Shown here: piece by piece, positions 31,401 through 38,400 of the stretch
Numbering within the stretch: the first letter of the stretch is position 1
Layout of the letters: each line of letters starts with the position of its first letter
NCBI GenBank assembly: GCA_944989445.1
Contig: CALYLW010000178.1
Location: 842,165-906,164, forward strand
Direction: 5' to 3'
From: Ampullaceana balthica
Lineage: Eukaryota; Mollusca; Gastropoda; Lymnaeidae
Length of the DNA stretch: 64,000 bases
The notes under the pieces: model-generated
Databases searched by the model: none
Seen by the model: the letters and a program-made list of their open reading frames with translations, nothing else
What the model was told of the DNA's origin: nothing
Program-made: the position numbers and the translations under genes

Positions 31401-32609
31401 GTGGAAACAAATACTGCCAGTACCAGCCACCACCACCCCCCCGCCTTTTTATCATTAACATGCAGCAAACCCTATGCCCTATGACGCAATGCGATGGAAA
31501 GTTGGAAAGTTGTTTTATTTTCTCTCTTTTAGAAATTCAAGTCCTTTTGGGTAAATTTCAAGTTCTATTACCGTGCTTGAAATATCACTATTTTGTTCAA
31601 TTCTAAGAGGGAAAAACTTGAATCTCATAAAGTACAAATATAATATTGTATTTAGTTTTCAAAAATGTATTTGTAATATTTATTTTGAAAACGTTTCACA
31701 AACTTTGGTCGAACCAGTTACGCTAACTCAAATTAATGAATAATTATTTAAGATCTTTTGCGAGAGGGTTTCCCTCTTAACATTTCCTTACTACTTTACT
31801 TAACGTTCTCACTTAACACTGTCTTGTAACTTTACAATGTCTTCTCATTTTTTAATATGTCTTACCACTTTACATTGCTTTTTCACTTTATATTGCCAGC
31901 TTACTTGAGATTGCCGCCGCAACTCTATTATATTCTCTTTCTGCATTGCCTTCTCCTTTTTAATATCTTGTTACTTTAAATTATAGCCATTTCTTTTGAT
32001 ATCCAATCATTCCTCTATTATTACCGCATCACTAAATATAACCGTATCCCCGTGGAAATTCCGTAACACTTTATATTATTTTTACACTTCTTTAATAACC
32101 TTATCACTACACTTCTCTATTATAATCACTTTATACTTACTGTATCACTCTGTAATCACCCGAGCACTTTATACTTAGGGGCCGTCCATAATGTACGTCA
32201 CGCTATTTTTGACCATTTTAACCCCCTACCTCCCCCTGTCACAAATCTCGCCCCCCCCCCTTAAAATACGTCACATTTTTTTAACAAAAAATTATTTTTT
32301 ATTAACAAAATAATTAAAACTTAATAGAAAACACCGTGACGTCACACGTTCCCGGAACCCCCTCCCCCTGTCACAAACTGTCACACTTTCTTACACCCCC
32401 TCCTGGAGCGTGACGTACTTTATGGACGGCCCCTTACTGTATCGCTCTGTAATCACCCGATCAATTTATACTTACTGTAACCCCCTGTAATCAGCGTATC
32501 TAATCACCTTCTCACGGTATCTTTCCTTCCTTTCCAGACTCAGAGAATTGACGAGATGATCAGGAACAAACAGCCGCCCTACGCACCGAAGCAAAGGTCA
32601 AGGACGTAA
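8831..32609 (+). CDS. gene 1: giant CFAP97-like (KIAA1430/Hemingway-type) protein, 15 exons, about 2453 aa
   Basis: Joining 15 exons at GT-AG sites gives 7362 nt, an exact multiple of three, with every junction in phase. The predicted protein starts MSGKRSIEGN (CACC before the ATG). It has two acidic D.D-rich modules (residues about 60-90 and 110-135), a charged disordered region with fifteen or so 8-residue SISKVEDK-type repeats (about 331-447), a short coil (about 684-712) and Lys/Glu/Gln-rich sequence to about 1770. The C-terminus contains LCSRLAEISRGPSRIDNW, then LRENLLIVKRL and Y..EMQLKDYE (about 2240-2300). That order matches my knowledge of the CFAP97 and CFAP97D C-terminal domain. Family members act in motile cilia and sperm flagella (Drosophila Hemingway). 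Known CFAP97 proteins are several hundred residues, so the N-terminal extension is exceptional. Gene 2 is its tandem paralogue. Family membership is moderately sure, splice sites are good, and function is inferred. Confidence 0.72.
8930..9233 (+). repeat. tandem duplication of a ~150-bp unit in gene 1 intron 1
   Basis: Two diverged copies (8930-9075 and 9076-9233) each start GACTCAGCCATATTAATAAA and end GGGCTCTGGGCCTGCTC. They differ by small indels and substitutions. Non-coding. Confidence 0.85.
9729..9893 (+). repeat. tandem duplication in gene 1 intron 1
   Basis: Two partial copies (9729-9821 and 9822-9893) share GAGACTGC, AAAGGGTCCTGTCAGGG and ATACCCTGTTTACATGTATG. The second lacks about 20 bp. 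Confidence 0.8.
10051..10312. mobile_element. Harbinger-like MITE, copy A
   Basis: Terminal inverted repeats start GGGGCCGTCCATAAAGTACG and end in the complement (TTTATGGATGGCCCC). The flanks are TTG on both sides (10048-10050, 10313-10315). The internal AT-rich core carries GTGTGACGTCACGG. Other copies in the window are flanked by TTA on both sides. Three-base TWA-like duplications point to the PIF/Harbinger superfamily. No transposase is present. Confidence 0.8.
10522..10749 (+). CDS. gene 1 exon 2
   Basis: Acceptor TGTTCCCCCAG, donor AGTG|GTAGGG, phase 1 to 1, 228 nt. Encodes HPDPWCNQRAADAL and ends in an acidic module IDGRVDTDIDHLIDDIES that resembles the start of exon 3 (VIDGSLDDDVDNYVNDDG). 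Confidence 0.75.
10765..11890 (+). repeat. 20/21-bp minisatellite in gene 1 intron 2
   Basis: About 54 copies of a unit such as GGGGCTAGTCTATATTATCA, beginning 15 bp downstream of the exon 2 donor. Early copies are 20 bp and carry GGCTGGTCAGTATC. Later copies are 21 bp and nearly uniform, so one frame reads GLVYIIM repeatedly. A variant with CCTAGTCCATATTATC recurs irregularly in the first half. Confidence 0.95.
12142..12219 (+). repeat. 39-bp perfect tandem duplication
   Basis: Two identical adjacent copies of a unit starting TAGGTCTGAGCTGTGATTAT. The rest of 11895-12842 is intronic AT-rich sequence with nothing else recognised. Confidence 0.9.
12843..13095 (+). CDS. gene 1 exon 3
   Basis: Acceptor AATGTTCCACAG, donor AACAG|GTAAGT, phase 1 to 2, 253 nt. 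Encodes an acidic segment (VIDGSLDDDVDNYVNDDG) and a more basic tail. GC content is clearly above that of the flanking introns. Confidence 0.8.
13429..18230 (+). CDS. gene 1 exon 4: giant 4.8-kb exon encoding the disordered region
   Basis: Acceptor AACATTCAG, donor CGTTG|GTAAGT, phase 2 to 1, 4802 nt with no stop over 1600 codons. Composition is Ser/Lys/Glu/Asp/Gln-rich with no predicted globular domain. Visible features in order are the 8-residue repeats (13901-14253), a DIDEDDDSESM acidic run followed by the coil LILQLEEIKTDKRKSKELL, a more conserved-looking LRELTEWYTSERVAVKYIEP segment near 15800 followed by FAPYYFERERARKARTV, SP/TP-rich sequence near 16500-16800, and His/Gln/Lys-rich repeats such as QETGQRKQ near 17350-17600. 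Antisense open frames across it are composition shadows. Confidence 0.9.
13901..14253 (+). repeat. in-frame 24-bp coding repeat (SISKVEDK-type)
   Basis: About fifteen 24-bp units within gene 1 exon 4 encode (D/E)DKSISK(A/V)-like octapeptides. The 24-bp period keeps the frame. The central units (about 14050-14210) are nearly identical at DNA level, which indicates recent expansion. The S-K-V-E steps fit the casein kinase 2 pattern S-x-x-E, so phosphorylation is possible but only inferred. Confidence 0.9.
18549..18875. mobile_element. hAT-type MITE with 8-bp target duplication (gene 1 intron 4)
   Basis: Starts CAGGGGTCGGGAAAC and ends GTTTCCCGACCCCTG, near-perfect inverted termini. It is flanked by the exact octamer CTCTACAC at 18541-18548 and 18876-18883. 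The 327-bp body is AT-rich and non-coding. Confidence 0.9.
18935..19456 (+). CDS. gene 1 exon 5
   Basis: Acceptor TTCTCTTCAG, donor GAAG|GTAACA, phase 1 to 1, 522 nt. Encodes a Ser/Arg-rich, then Pro/Gln-rich stretch ending FSPIYEEG. Confidence 0.85.
19543..19743. mobile_element. hAT-type MITE, family B copy 1, with 8-bp target duplication
   Basis: Starts CAGAGGCGTCGTTGG and ends CCTAATGACGCTTCTG. It is flanked by the exact octamer CTGATAGC (19535-19542 and 19744-19751). A second family member is at 60504-60677 on the far side of gene 2. Confidence 0.9.
20280..20774 (+). CDS. gene 1 exon 6
   Basis: Acceptor TTCTTTTCCAG, donor GCAAG|GTCAGT, phase 1 to 1, 495 nt. Very acidic: a run of eight Glu near 20490 and repeated DEEG motifs. 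Ends TFLSEQ. Confidence 0.85.
21114..21300. mobile_element. hAT-type MITE with 8-bp target duplication (gene 1 intron 6)
   Basis: Starts CAGTGTTTCTCAAAG and ends GTTTGAGAAGCACTG. It is flanked by the exact octamer ATCTAGAA (21106-21113, 21301-21308). The internal sequence is rich in GCCGGTCCGC and non-coding. Confidence 0.9.
21972..23555 (+). repeat. three tandem copies of a ~0.5-kb unclassified interspersed repeat
   Basis: Units begin near 21972, 22541 and 23029. They share TTTAAATCCCTTATATTAAC at the start, CTGAAATTTGGCACACGGAC in the middle and ATATAAGGGATTTATAGTC near the end. The AAATCCCTTAT start is the complement of the ATAAGGGATTT end, so each unit has short inverted termini. Copies 1 and 3 share a C-rich tract (about 22370-22412 and 23395-23428). 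Copy 2 has a different insert at that point with two CGCCGACCGTCGTG units. It could be Helitron-like, but no helicase is visible. Confidence 0.8.
23828..24097 (+). CDS. gene 1 exon 7
   Basis: Acceptor AACTTCCCAG, donor AGACAAG|GTAAGG, phase 1 to 1, 270 nt. Acidic, then mixed; ends GEQTGVLRQ. Its donor is the founder of the array that follows. Confidence 0.85.
24096..25008 (+). repeat. 44-bp minisatellite made of splice-donor copies (gene 1 intron 7)
   Basis: About 21 copies of a 44-bp unit containing ACAAGGTGAGGACTTGCTCC. The first unit is the exon 7 donor itself (AGACAAG|GTAAGGACTTGC). Many copies keep an excellent donor (AAG|GTGAGG or AAG|GTAAGG). Others have lost the GT (AAGTTGAGG keeps only a shifted one, AAGGGGAGG loses it). 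The long minus-strand open frames here (about 290 and 350 codons) come from the repeat. Confidence 0.95.
25143..25174 (+). CDS. gene 1 exon 8 (32-nt micro-exon)
   Basis: Acceptor TTTATTTCACAG, donor ATTAAA|GTAAGT, phase 1 to 0. Encodes SMDKYLNKIK. It is the positional and phase equivalent of gene 2 exon 3. Confidence 0.75.
25250..26076 (+). repeat. 41-bp minisatellite with acceptor-like TTTAG in each unit (gene 1 intron 8)
   Basis: About 20 copies of a 41-bp unit containing CTTATTCATCTCTTTAGGCC and GGTATATAACATGAGG. Each unit has a pyrimidine-rich CATCTCTTTAG followed by G, resembling a splice acceptor. The array ends about 25 bp before the true acceptor of exon 9. Confidence 0.95.
26101..26231 (+). 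CDS. gene 1 exon 9 (131 nt), start of CFAP97-like module
   Basis: Acceptor TTTTTTTTTCTCCAG, donor TCAGT|GTAAGC, phase 0 to 2, 131 nt. Encodes KLCSRLAEISRGPSRIDNWL. The RGPS(R/K)(I/V)D.W pattern agrees with the linker between the two halves of the CFAP97D domain as I know it. The equivalent gene 2 exon has exactly the same length and phases. Confidence 0.85.
26476..26602 (+). CDS. gene 1 exon 10, CFAP97-like coil
   Basis: Acceptor TTTTTTTTTCAG, donor TATGAG|GTAATT, phase 2 to 0, 127 nt. Encodes ALNRLIGQEAILRENLLIVK followed by RL and a Y..EMQLKDYE end. The L.R....I..EN..L.KRL and QL.DY pattern is the CFAP97 C-terminal signature. Confidence 0.85.
26786..27112. mobile_element. truncated Harbinger-like MITE (copy B) with nested hAT MITE family A copy 2
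   Basis: 26786-26876 is the left part of the GGGGCCGTCC MITE family (preceded by TTA). 26885-27112 is a second family A hAT MITE, starting CAGGGCCGTCTTAACG and ending AAAGACGGCTCTG. It is flanked by the exact octamer TGTTGGGG (26877-26884 and 27113-27120). The right half of the older MITE is not recognisable after the insertion. Confidence 0.85.
27284..27406 (+). CDS. gene 1 exon 11
   Basis: Acceptor CACATTGTAACAG, donor GAGCAG|GTTGGC (a weak donor), phase 0 to 0, 123 nt. Encodes QKLPLLRSFSRFPEEIGKRY and a Gln/Lys-rich coil. It corresponds to the start of gene 2 exon 6. Confidence 0.7.
27455..27716 (+). mobile_element. tRNA-derived SINE, 5' truncated (family 1)
   Basis: Contains the B box GGGTTCGAATCC near 27477 and a conserved body (CCCGGGGCCTAGGGCGTCCC, AACCCACAAAGCCGTGGC, CATCATTTGCC-type segment, AGAAGGAGCGTCTGTATA). 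It ends in GATAA repeats. It is closely related to the full copy at 56168-56452. The A-box part is missing. Confidence 0.85.
28041..28323. mobile_element. hAT-like MITE with 8-bp target duplication (gene 1 intron 11)
   Basis: Starts CATGGGCGTCGCTAGG and ends CCCTACGCCCATG. It is flanked by the exact octamer CTCTTGTA (28033-28040, 28324-28331). Internal poly-G/poly-C tracts (GGGGGGGGGGCGC, TGCCCCCCCTTGCCCCCC) lie near the two ends. Confidence 0.88.
28439..28491. repeat. (AAT)n microsatellite
   Basis: About 17 perfect AAT/TAA trinucleotides in gene 1 intron 11. Confidence 0.95.
28669..28748 (+). CDS. gene 1 exon 12
   Basis: Acceptor ACTTGTTGACAG, donor AAAAAG|GTAAAT, phase 0 to 2, 80 nt. Encodes AQAIDEYFNRGRPQLKRSLS and a basic tail. 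No counterpart was seen in gene 2. Confidence 0.8.
28915..29067 (+). mobile_element. tRNA-derived SINE (family 1 variant) that founds the adjoining array
   Basis: Begins GGGCCGCGGTGGCCGAGTGG, which includes a good A box (TGGCCGAGTGG). A B-box-like GGGGTCGAATCT and the SINE body (AAACGGGTACCTGACA, AAAGCCGTGGCC) follow. The 3' part, where other copies read GCATCACTTGCC, runs directly into the 34-bp array. Confidence 0.75.
29068..29948 (+). repeat. 34-bp minisatellite derived from a SINE 3' body (gene 1 intron 12)
   Basis: About 26 copies of a 34-bp unit with two main variants: GCCCCACAGGTCAGCATGG and GCCCCAAAGGCCAGCATGG. The unit (GCTTCACTTGCCCCACAGGT then CAGCATGGTCTGCT) matches the SINE segment reading GCATCACTTGCCAACAGATC then TCATGGTCTG in other copies. 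Long plus-strand open frames here come from the repeat. Confidence 0.93.
30140..30203 (+). CDS. gene 1 exon 13
   Basis: Acceptor CTCTATTGACAG, donor TTTCAG|GTGAGT, phase 2 to 0, 64 nt. Encodes SSSLRRIESSYSRNKMEKDF. Confidence 0.8.
30731..30986 (+). repeat. 50-bp repeat of splice acceptor plus first codons of exon 14
   Basis: Five units of about 50 bp, each with TGCTATCCACAGGAACACTA followed by CAAGAAAATGCTAACAA. The last unit is the real acceptor and first 25 nt of exon 14. Four units keep the CCACAG|GAACAC acceptor (AG at 30811, 30861, 30910 and 30960). The first has CCAATGG instead. Using any upstream acceptor gives a TAA within the unit, after codons for EHYKKMLTTHT. Confidence 0.9.
30962..31087 (+). 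CDS. gene 1 exon 14
   Basis: Acceptor GCTATCCACAG, donor CAAGCC|GTAAGT, phase 0 to 0, 126 nt. Encodes EHYKKMLTSSRYAADWSKWM and a Lys-rich helix. It is the only copy in the acceptor array that stays open. Confidence 0.8.
31155..31370 (+). mobile_element. tRNA-derived SINE (family 1 relative)
   Basis: Contains GTGCGCACTGGACTATCGAT, a B box GGGTTCGAGCCC and the body segments GGCAAGGCCCCTGGGGC and CATCACTTGCCCCATAGTCT. The rest of 31371-32170 is AT-rich intron with nothing further recognised. Confidence 0.75.
32178..32433. mobile_element. Harbinger-like MITE, copy C
   Basis: Inverted termini GGGGCCGTCCATAATGTACG and the complementary TTTATGGACGGCCCC. It is flanked by TTA on both sides (32175-32177, 32434-32436). 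In reverse orientation relative to copy A, judged from the internal AAAATAATTAAAAC core. Confidence 0.88.
32538..32609 (+). CDS. gene 1 exon 15 (stop codon)
   Basis: Acceptor CTTCCTTTCCAG, phase 0, 24 codons including TAA at 32607-32609, followed at once by TAG. Encodes TQRIDEMIRNKQPPYAPKQR and a basic end. Confidence 0.8.
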   Translation, partial: TQRIDEMIRNKQPPYAPKQRSRT

Positions 32610-32981
32610 TAGTGTGCTGCTTCAATATTTCCTTCCAAAACCCCCGCGGAGTGTTCGCCAGTGACCAGAACATCTATTGAGCCACCCATTTTTGTAAAGA
32701 GCAGACGTTCCCTAAAAATTACATCACAATTAAAAACAAAACGATAAAGAAACAAAGGAGAATTATCAAACATCAAAAAAATAAATAACTCAAATATTCG
32801 TAGATCTGATGTCTTGTAAAAACGAATAGTGTTTTTGCGATCTAAATTGCTGCGCGCACAACCAAAAATGTAATGCGTTTTATCCAACAAGAGTGGTCTA
32901 AACTTGTATTTTGTATGATAAGGCCAGGTTAAAATGTCTTTGTTAAGTACTAACTTTTTTTTTCAAATATAATGTTGAACA

Positions 32982-32987
32982 AATAAA
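32982..32987 (+). terminator. candidate polyadenylation signal of gene 1
   Basis: AATAAA 373 nt after the stop codon of gene 1, the first good hexamer downstream. Confidence 0.55.
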
Positions 32988-32989
32988 AT

Positions 32990-34300
32990 TAAAAGAACCA
33001 TTCTTCATCGTCTGCAGTTTTGAGATTATAAAATTAATGATGTTGTTGTCTGCAGGTCTAAAACCAAAGACTTGGGTACTAATACTTTAAAAAAACTTAT
33101 ACCAATATACTTTTCCTATAGTTTAAAGAAAGTTGTACAGATTTGTGTATCTCTGAAAACGTTAGATTCCATCTGTAGCATTAACAAATCTTTACTTTTA
33201 TTTTCCTTTAAACCAATTTTGCTTTCCAATAAAGCAAAATCTGCAAGTCCTAAAAGTTGTCGAATTTTATTTTTTAAAAGAATTGTTCGTTGAGTTTAAA
33301 TATATTATATATTGTACATAAAATATTTTTTAAATATTATTTCCAGACTTTGTATAAAAAATGATGAGTTGATGACGTAAGAAATGATACATAAAGAAAT
33401 GATGTACCATAAAGCCTCGCGCTTACTTAAAGGGATTATATTTCATTTTTTATTTTTATTTTGTAAAAGGTTTTTGCAAACCGGTTGGCGTAATTGATTA
33501 AACGAAAAGTATTTTTTTTAAAGTACAACATTATACAAAAACAAACGTTTTAATTACGAATTATAACATTAAAAAATACATCCAAAGTGGAAACAAGGAG
33601 TATATTTATTTGCTATATCAGTTAATTTTAAAAAAAAAGACGCCGATTTTATTTTATAAATATTTTCCTAACCTTAGACAAAACTTCAATTTGAAATGAA
33701 CAGGCTTTCATTTATACAACAATATGATAAAAAATAATAAACACACAGAAAAGTGTTTAAATTCTACAGATACCCCCCCCCACCCCCCGCTAGTCCCCAA
33801 ACCAAACGTTTCCACCTGGGATGGTTTGTTCTTGTCTTGTGTAAATAGAAGCTGTCTAGCTACACAACTGACTTATTGAAAAATGAGATTCAATTTTTGC
33901 AGATTGTCAAGATATCGCGGGGACAAGAAAAGCTTAGTTTTATTTTAAACAAAGGACACGAAAAGTCAAATTGCAGGTTTCTGTCTAGCGCCTTGTTCAG
34001 CGAACGATGGACGAAGATAAAAATAAATTTACCGAAAAGATCTAAAGCTTCTTAAGGAGACTACGATTGTAATTTCGTTTTTCACTGGTAGCGCGTGACG
34101 TTTGTGAACAGATGGTTTTGTAACGATGCTTAGTGAAATTAAAACAGTAAAGAAATAAACAATGTCACATTAATATTACTAAAACTGAAACATAAAATAG
34201 TATAGATCTATGCACTATCGCTGCTAAAAAAAACCCAAAGAGTCTCAAAAAAGTAATAAAATATTTTAAAATCCAACAAAAATAAACATTATCATTAGCT
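32990..34300. other. gap between gene 1 and the retrotransposon fragment, nothing recognised
   Basis: AT-rich sequence with only short open frames and a C-rich tract near 33770-33790. No domain, repeat family or RNA gene was recognised. Confidence 0.5.
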
Positions 34301-34314
34301 TCTAGTCTTCTAGT

Positions 34315-34900
34315 CACTTCTTCTTCTTCTTCGTTCTCAAAATCTTTTGATAGAGGATTTAGACAGCAAGTCCTATATTTGTGATGAACTGCGCTGTAGC
34401 TGTCAGTTGTTCCAGTCCACCATAGAGTTTGTCATCGAGGGTAGCTTCCTGGGGCCATATGTCTGTCCGGGTATGGTGGTACAGAGGGCAGTTTTGGAGA
34501 ACATGTTCCGCATTTTCCGCAGCTATCCCGCAGGGGCACATTTCGCTTTCTCCAATTCGAAGTTTGCGGAACATGTGTTGCCTTAGTTTGTTGTGGCCCG
34601 TCCTTAGCCTAAAAATGATGTTTTGTGATTTGCGGGGGAGTTTGAAGTATGTATCAATTTTTGGGTGGTTTTCTTTGAGCTCGGACCATCTTTCAGATTC
34701 ACTTCTTTTGAGCATTGCCTTGATTTCCTCATGGTGTAGAGATGGCTCTGCCTGGTTTTGACTGCCTCCAGTTTTTGCCAAGGAGTCAGCAGTGTCATTT
34801 CCTTCAAGTTCCACATGTCCAGGGATCCATTGGAGAATAAGTTCTTTTGTTATTTTGCTCAGTTTCAATAGTTCTGTACTGAGTGTCTGATTGATCAAAG
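34315..34900 (-). mobile_element. 5'-truncated non-LTR retrotransposon (RNase H end) with 12-bp target duplication
   Basis: The minus strand (34359-34898) encodes the end of a ribonuclease H domain (LILQWIPGHVELEGNDTADS then LAKTGG) and the downstream tail with FRLRTGHNKLRQHMFRK and CPCG....AEHVLQNCP, typical of non-LTR elements. The dodecamer TAGTCTTCTAGT flanks it on both sides (34303-34314 and 34901-34912). The 3' end next to the left duplication is a (GAA)n tail. An RNase H domain with a simple-repeat tail suggests the I or a related clade. It is a dead-on-arrival 5'-truncated copy. Confidence 0.85.
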
Positions 34901-35087
34901 TAGTCTTCTAGTAAAATTAATAGTCTATATAAAAGTGTATTTAAAATAATTTTTAAAAAAAGATTCTAGCCGACTATGTGAGGTGTACTAAAAATGAAAT
35001 TTCACAATTTTCTTTACATTCACATTCAATCTATAAATAACTCCACCGGAAGGGTTTGTGCAGTCTGGTGCGCGCCATTTCTCTCCG

Positions 35088-35095
35088 TGACGTCA
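35088..35095. promoter_or_regulatory. perfect CRE-like palindrome upstream of gene 2
   Basis: TGACGTCA, 173 bp upstream of the gene 2 start codon, in a locally GC-richer stretch. It is the consensus site for CREB/ATF factors. Function is inferred. Confidence 0.35.
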
Positions 35096-35211
35096 CGGGA
35101 AGGGAGAGTTTCCTCGCCTTTTCTTGTCCAACTGCAGATAGCCTTTTTTCCCAGCTCACGTCCCCACATCGCTCCGTACACAACTCAGGGGGAAACTCCA
35201 AGACTCCTAGA

Positions 35212-35268
35212 ATGAAGACACTTCGCACCTCGACGTCGGCAGAGCGTGATGGCGCTCGTGTGGTCTGA
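35212..35268 (+). promoter_or_regulatory. upstream ORF whose stop overlaps the gene 2 start (TGATG)
   Basis: ATG at 35212 (A at -3) opens 18 codons (MKTLRTSTSAERDGARVV) and stops at TGA 35266-35268, sharing one base with the gene 2 ATG at 35268. A second upstream ATG at 35249 in a good context runs to TAG at 35288-35290, across the start. If the transcript includes these, translation of gene 2 would depend on reinitiation or leaky scanning. The transcription start is unknown. Confidence 0.35.
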
Positions 35269-35439
35269 TGTCTGGCAGGCACATCGCTAGGAGGAACTCT
35301 AGGGCAGGAGGACTCGGGGAGAGACATGAAGACAAGGTAGCCGTGTGGAAGACCAACTCCGAGGTCGACAAGGCCATATCTTTAGAAGTCGGCCGTGTCG
35401 TGGGTAGCCATTTTGACTACGTACTCTCGAACAGCAAGG
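35268..35439 (+). CDS. gene 2 exon 1 (start codon)
   Basis: ATG at 35268, donor CAAGG|GTAAGG, 172 nt, ends in phase 1. Encodes MSGRHIARRNSRAGGLGERH and ends DYVLSNSK. The start context is weak (C at -3), but the frame continues exactly into exon 2. The following intron (35440-36338) holds nothing recognised. Confidence 0.7.
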
Positions 35440-38400
35440 GTAAGGAATTGAGTTTTACGAACTGCATAACTGCTGGATGTTGAGAACTATTCACGCGTAT
35501 GTCGCTTCTGGATATAAAAATGTATTTTTTATTTAGCCCTGTAATTGCAAACATTTCTTGCTGGACAATAAAGAGTATTATTTTCAAACAAAACGATCCG
35601 ATTTGACATAAAATCATAAAAGAGTAATTGGAAAATCCACAAATTAATTGTGAGTAGATTAGAAAGTAAATTAAAACTTCTGCTGTGTGTGCAACCATAT
35701 AAAATTTCGTTCCTTACCCTAGTTTTTACGAGGGCTAAATATCAGGTTTTTAAAAGGTTTGAAATATCTTTGATTTTTCAAGTGTTAAATATCTAGGGAT
35801 AAAAGAAAGTTATATATAAAAAAGGAATTAATAATAACTATTACATGTTTTCTCTTATAGGCACAGTCGCACTAAGTTTGATTGGATAAATTTTTATCTA
35901 AAATTTTTGTGTGTTGTAAGCCGAATTTACCGCCCGCTTTGGTTTCGTCTTGAATGTCAGGGGCAAAGGTCTGTGATTGATTGAATAACTAAGAAAAGTG
36001 TTTAAAATAGACTGATCAATCTATCTACAGGGAAGTAGTAAGATACCCATCCTACCAAAGTATTATGTATATTTATAATCAATGTTTCATTGCAGTCACA
36101 TAATATTTGTCTGTACCTGAAATCTCTAAGAACTTTTAAAATTAGTCAGCACATTCGAATAGAAATGTTTTAAGAGTATATAAATCACGTAAACGTTTAA
36201 ATAGAACTTTTCGTCGTTTCATACGGTGCATCATTTCACCAATTTCTTAAAATGTGTGTGATTATTGAGGAAATAATTTGTGTTAAATTAATGCACTTCT
36301 GGATATTCGAAGTTTAAATTTCATTTATGTTGCCACAGGACGAAGCTCAACCCGAGGCAACTCGAATTCCAACAACGTTTTTAACAGCGATTCCGATAAC
36401 GAGAAATGTGCGGACATGGAGCAGAGTGAGGATGGTGACGACGAGGAGGCTGAGTATTCTAGCACCGAGGACAACAGAGAGGAGGCCGCGGCCGGCTCTG
36501 CTGGGAGTGACCAGAACGGAGAGTCCTTGGAACCCACCGACCAGGCTCCTCCTCCTGGAGCTGGGCCCCATGACGTCAACGTCAACCGTGAAAATGACCG
36601 GCAGTACAATGGACGCGGTCGCGGGAGAGCCTCCGGCCGGACGGGACAACCCAATCGACCGGCCGTGGTCGACTACGGGCTGCCGGACGACGTCGGGGGC
36701 TTGGTGGACGAGGATGAGTTCGAATTCGTCTTTGACCTGGAGCCCAGTTCGGACGTGGACCCTGCGGTGTTGCCCAACACACTAACCGGGCCACTGCCCA
36801 CGGTGCTACCCGCGAGAGACGCCCCGGTGGCTGGTGGGTCAGTTTTACCCGTCGCTCCAGAGGTCCTGCCGGTTGTTGTTCCGCAAATCCCGACCTTCGA
36901 TATCCCCCTCGACGCACCAGCGGCGCCGTTAACAAATGCGGTGAGGAATCCCATGAACCCGGCACGACAAACACTAATGACGTCAGCCAGGCCCGAACTC
37001 CTGGCCGATCTTCTGACGGACTCCGGAGAAAGCGTTCACGACTTGCCTCAACAACAGCCGTGCTTGAAGGTTTCAGATATCGTTTACAGTGACTACGCTT
37101 GTTCCGCAGGAAGCAGTGACGAAGCTGAGATTCCCAACAGCCAAGATGACGACACGACGGCCGAGAGCATGGCGACCGCCTCATCTTCGCTGAGACAAGA
37201 AGTGAAAATGTCTTTAAACTTGAAGAACGTTGATGTCACGCCCATTGGCCTGGTTGGCGATGGCATCAATGTTGCTCCACCGAGCCACGCCGCGCCCGCC
37301 GACAAGAACCGCACCGACTCTCAAGACGATGTGCTGAATGGGAACGACGAGGACAACACCCCGTCCGACAGCCCGTTTGTTAGCGATGAGGCCAACCAAG
37401 ACGACCAGGAGATGGCCTCGGCTGAGCACGACTTCAGGAGCTTAGATTACGTGCTGGTTAGGGAGCCACTGAATGTACTCGGCGAGAGGACGGAGCAGGA
37501 CGCAGACGCTCTCTTAGATCAGGTCATAAACGGAGTCAGGGACAAGGGCATGGGCCCGAACAACTACGGTGACACCGAGGTAGTGTCCCCGGAACACGCG
37601 TTCTACGACAGAGAAATGTCGAGGTCGACAGAGAGGTCCAGCAACTCTGTCAGCTGCTACAACACCTCGATCAGCGACGACACGCACGATAAAACCGAGG
37701 GCGAGGTGTGTCTGTCCTCACCCCAGTCCAGCTCCGTCCGGCCAGACGACCATCTGATGGAATGCGACACCCAAGCCAACGCCAGCGTTCAGGCCAAGGA
37801 CGATGAGCTCTTGGGTGCCATGGACTCGATGACGGCCACAAGTTTCCACGACGATGTTGGAGAACCTTTCATCCACATCACCTCCACTGTCGACGACGTT
37901 CGTGCAGATTCTTCTAGGATGATGTGCTCCGGGCTTGAAGAACTGTCTGGCAAACCAGTCTGTGATAGAGAATACGATTGGTCGGCTTCACGGGTAAATA
38001 TCACATACGACGACGCCAAAAATAGCGTGACACCGAGAAAACGAGATCTTAACCAGGACGAACAGGTGGACCACGAAATATTAGAATTTGACGAGTTAGA
38101 AACTCGTAGAGATGGTAACGACGAGAAAAATAGCGTTGTCCCTGGCCAGAAAGAGACTGTAGAAAATTTTGAAAAGGACCTCAATGGCCGCGATGAAAGT
38201 AATCACGATCGGATCTCATGCTTAGAAAGCTGCAACAGCAACTGTCAGATGGGAGGTGAGGAATTCTCAACAGTTTTAATATCGGTACGAACAGAACCAT
38301 GCAAGAGAATTCCACATGAAGACAATGAGCCATGTGCTTATGAAACTAGCCGCCAACCTCTTGAACAAAACATCACTGATATGTCTGGAGAGAAAGACTG

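Noticed and set aside
33072..33293. 73-codon frame after gene 1, and a possible extra splice from AAAG|GTCAAG in exon 15 to CTGCAG|GTCTAAAACC at 33055
   Set aside because: The joined frame would be open, but it is AT-rich, low in complexity and unlike the rest of the protein. The TAA end is simpler.
36582..37184. 200-codon minus-strand frame opposite gene 2 exon 2
   Set aside because: High-GC antisense shadow with no domain. The sense frame is continuous for 2760 codons.
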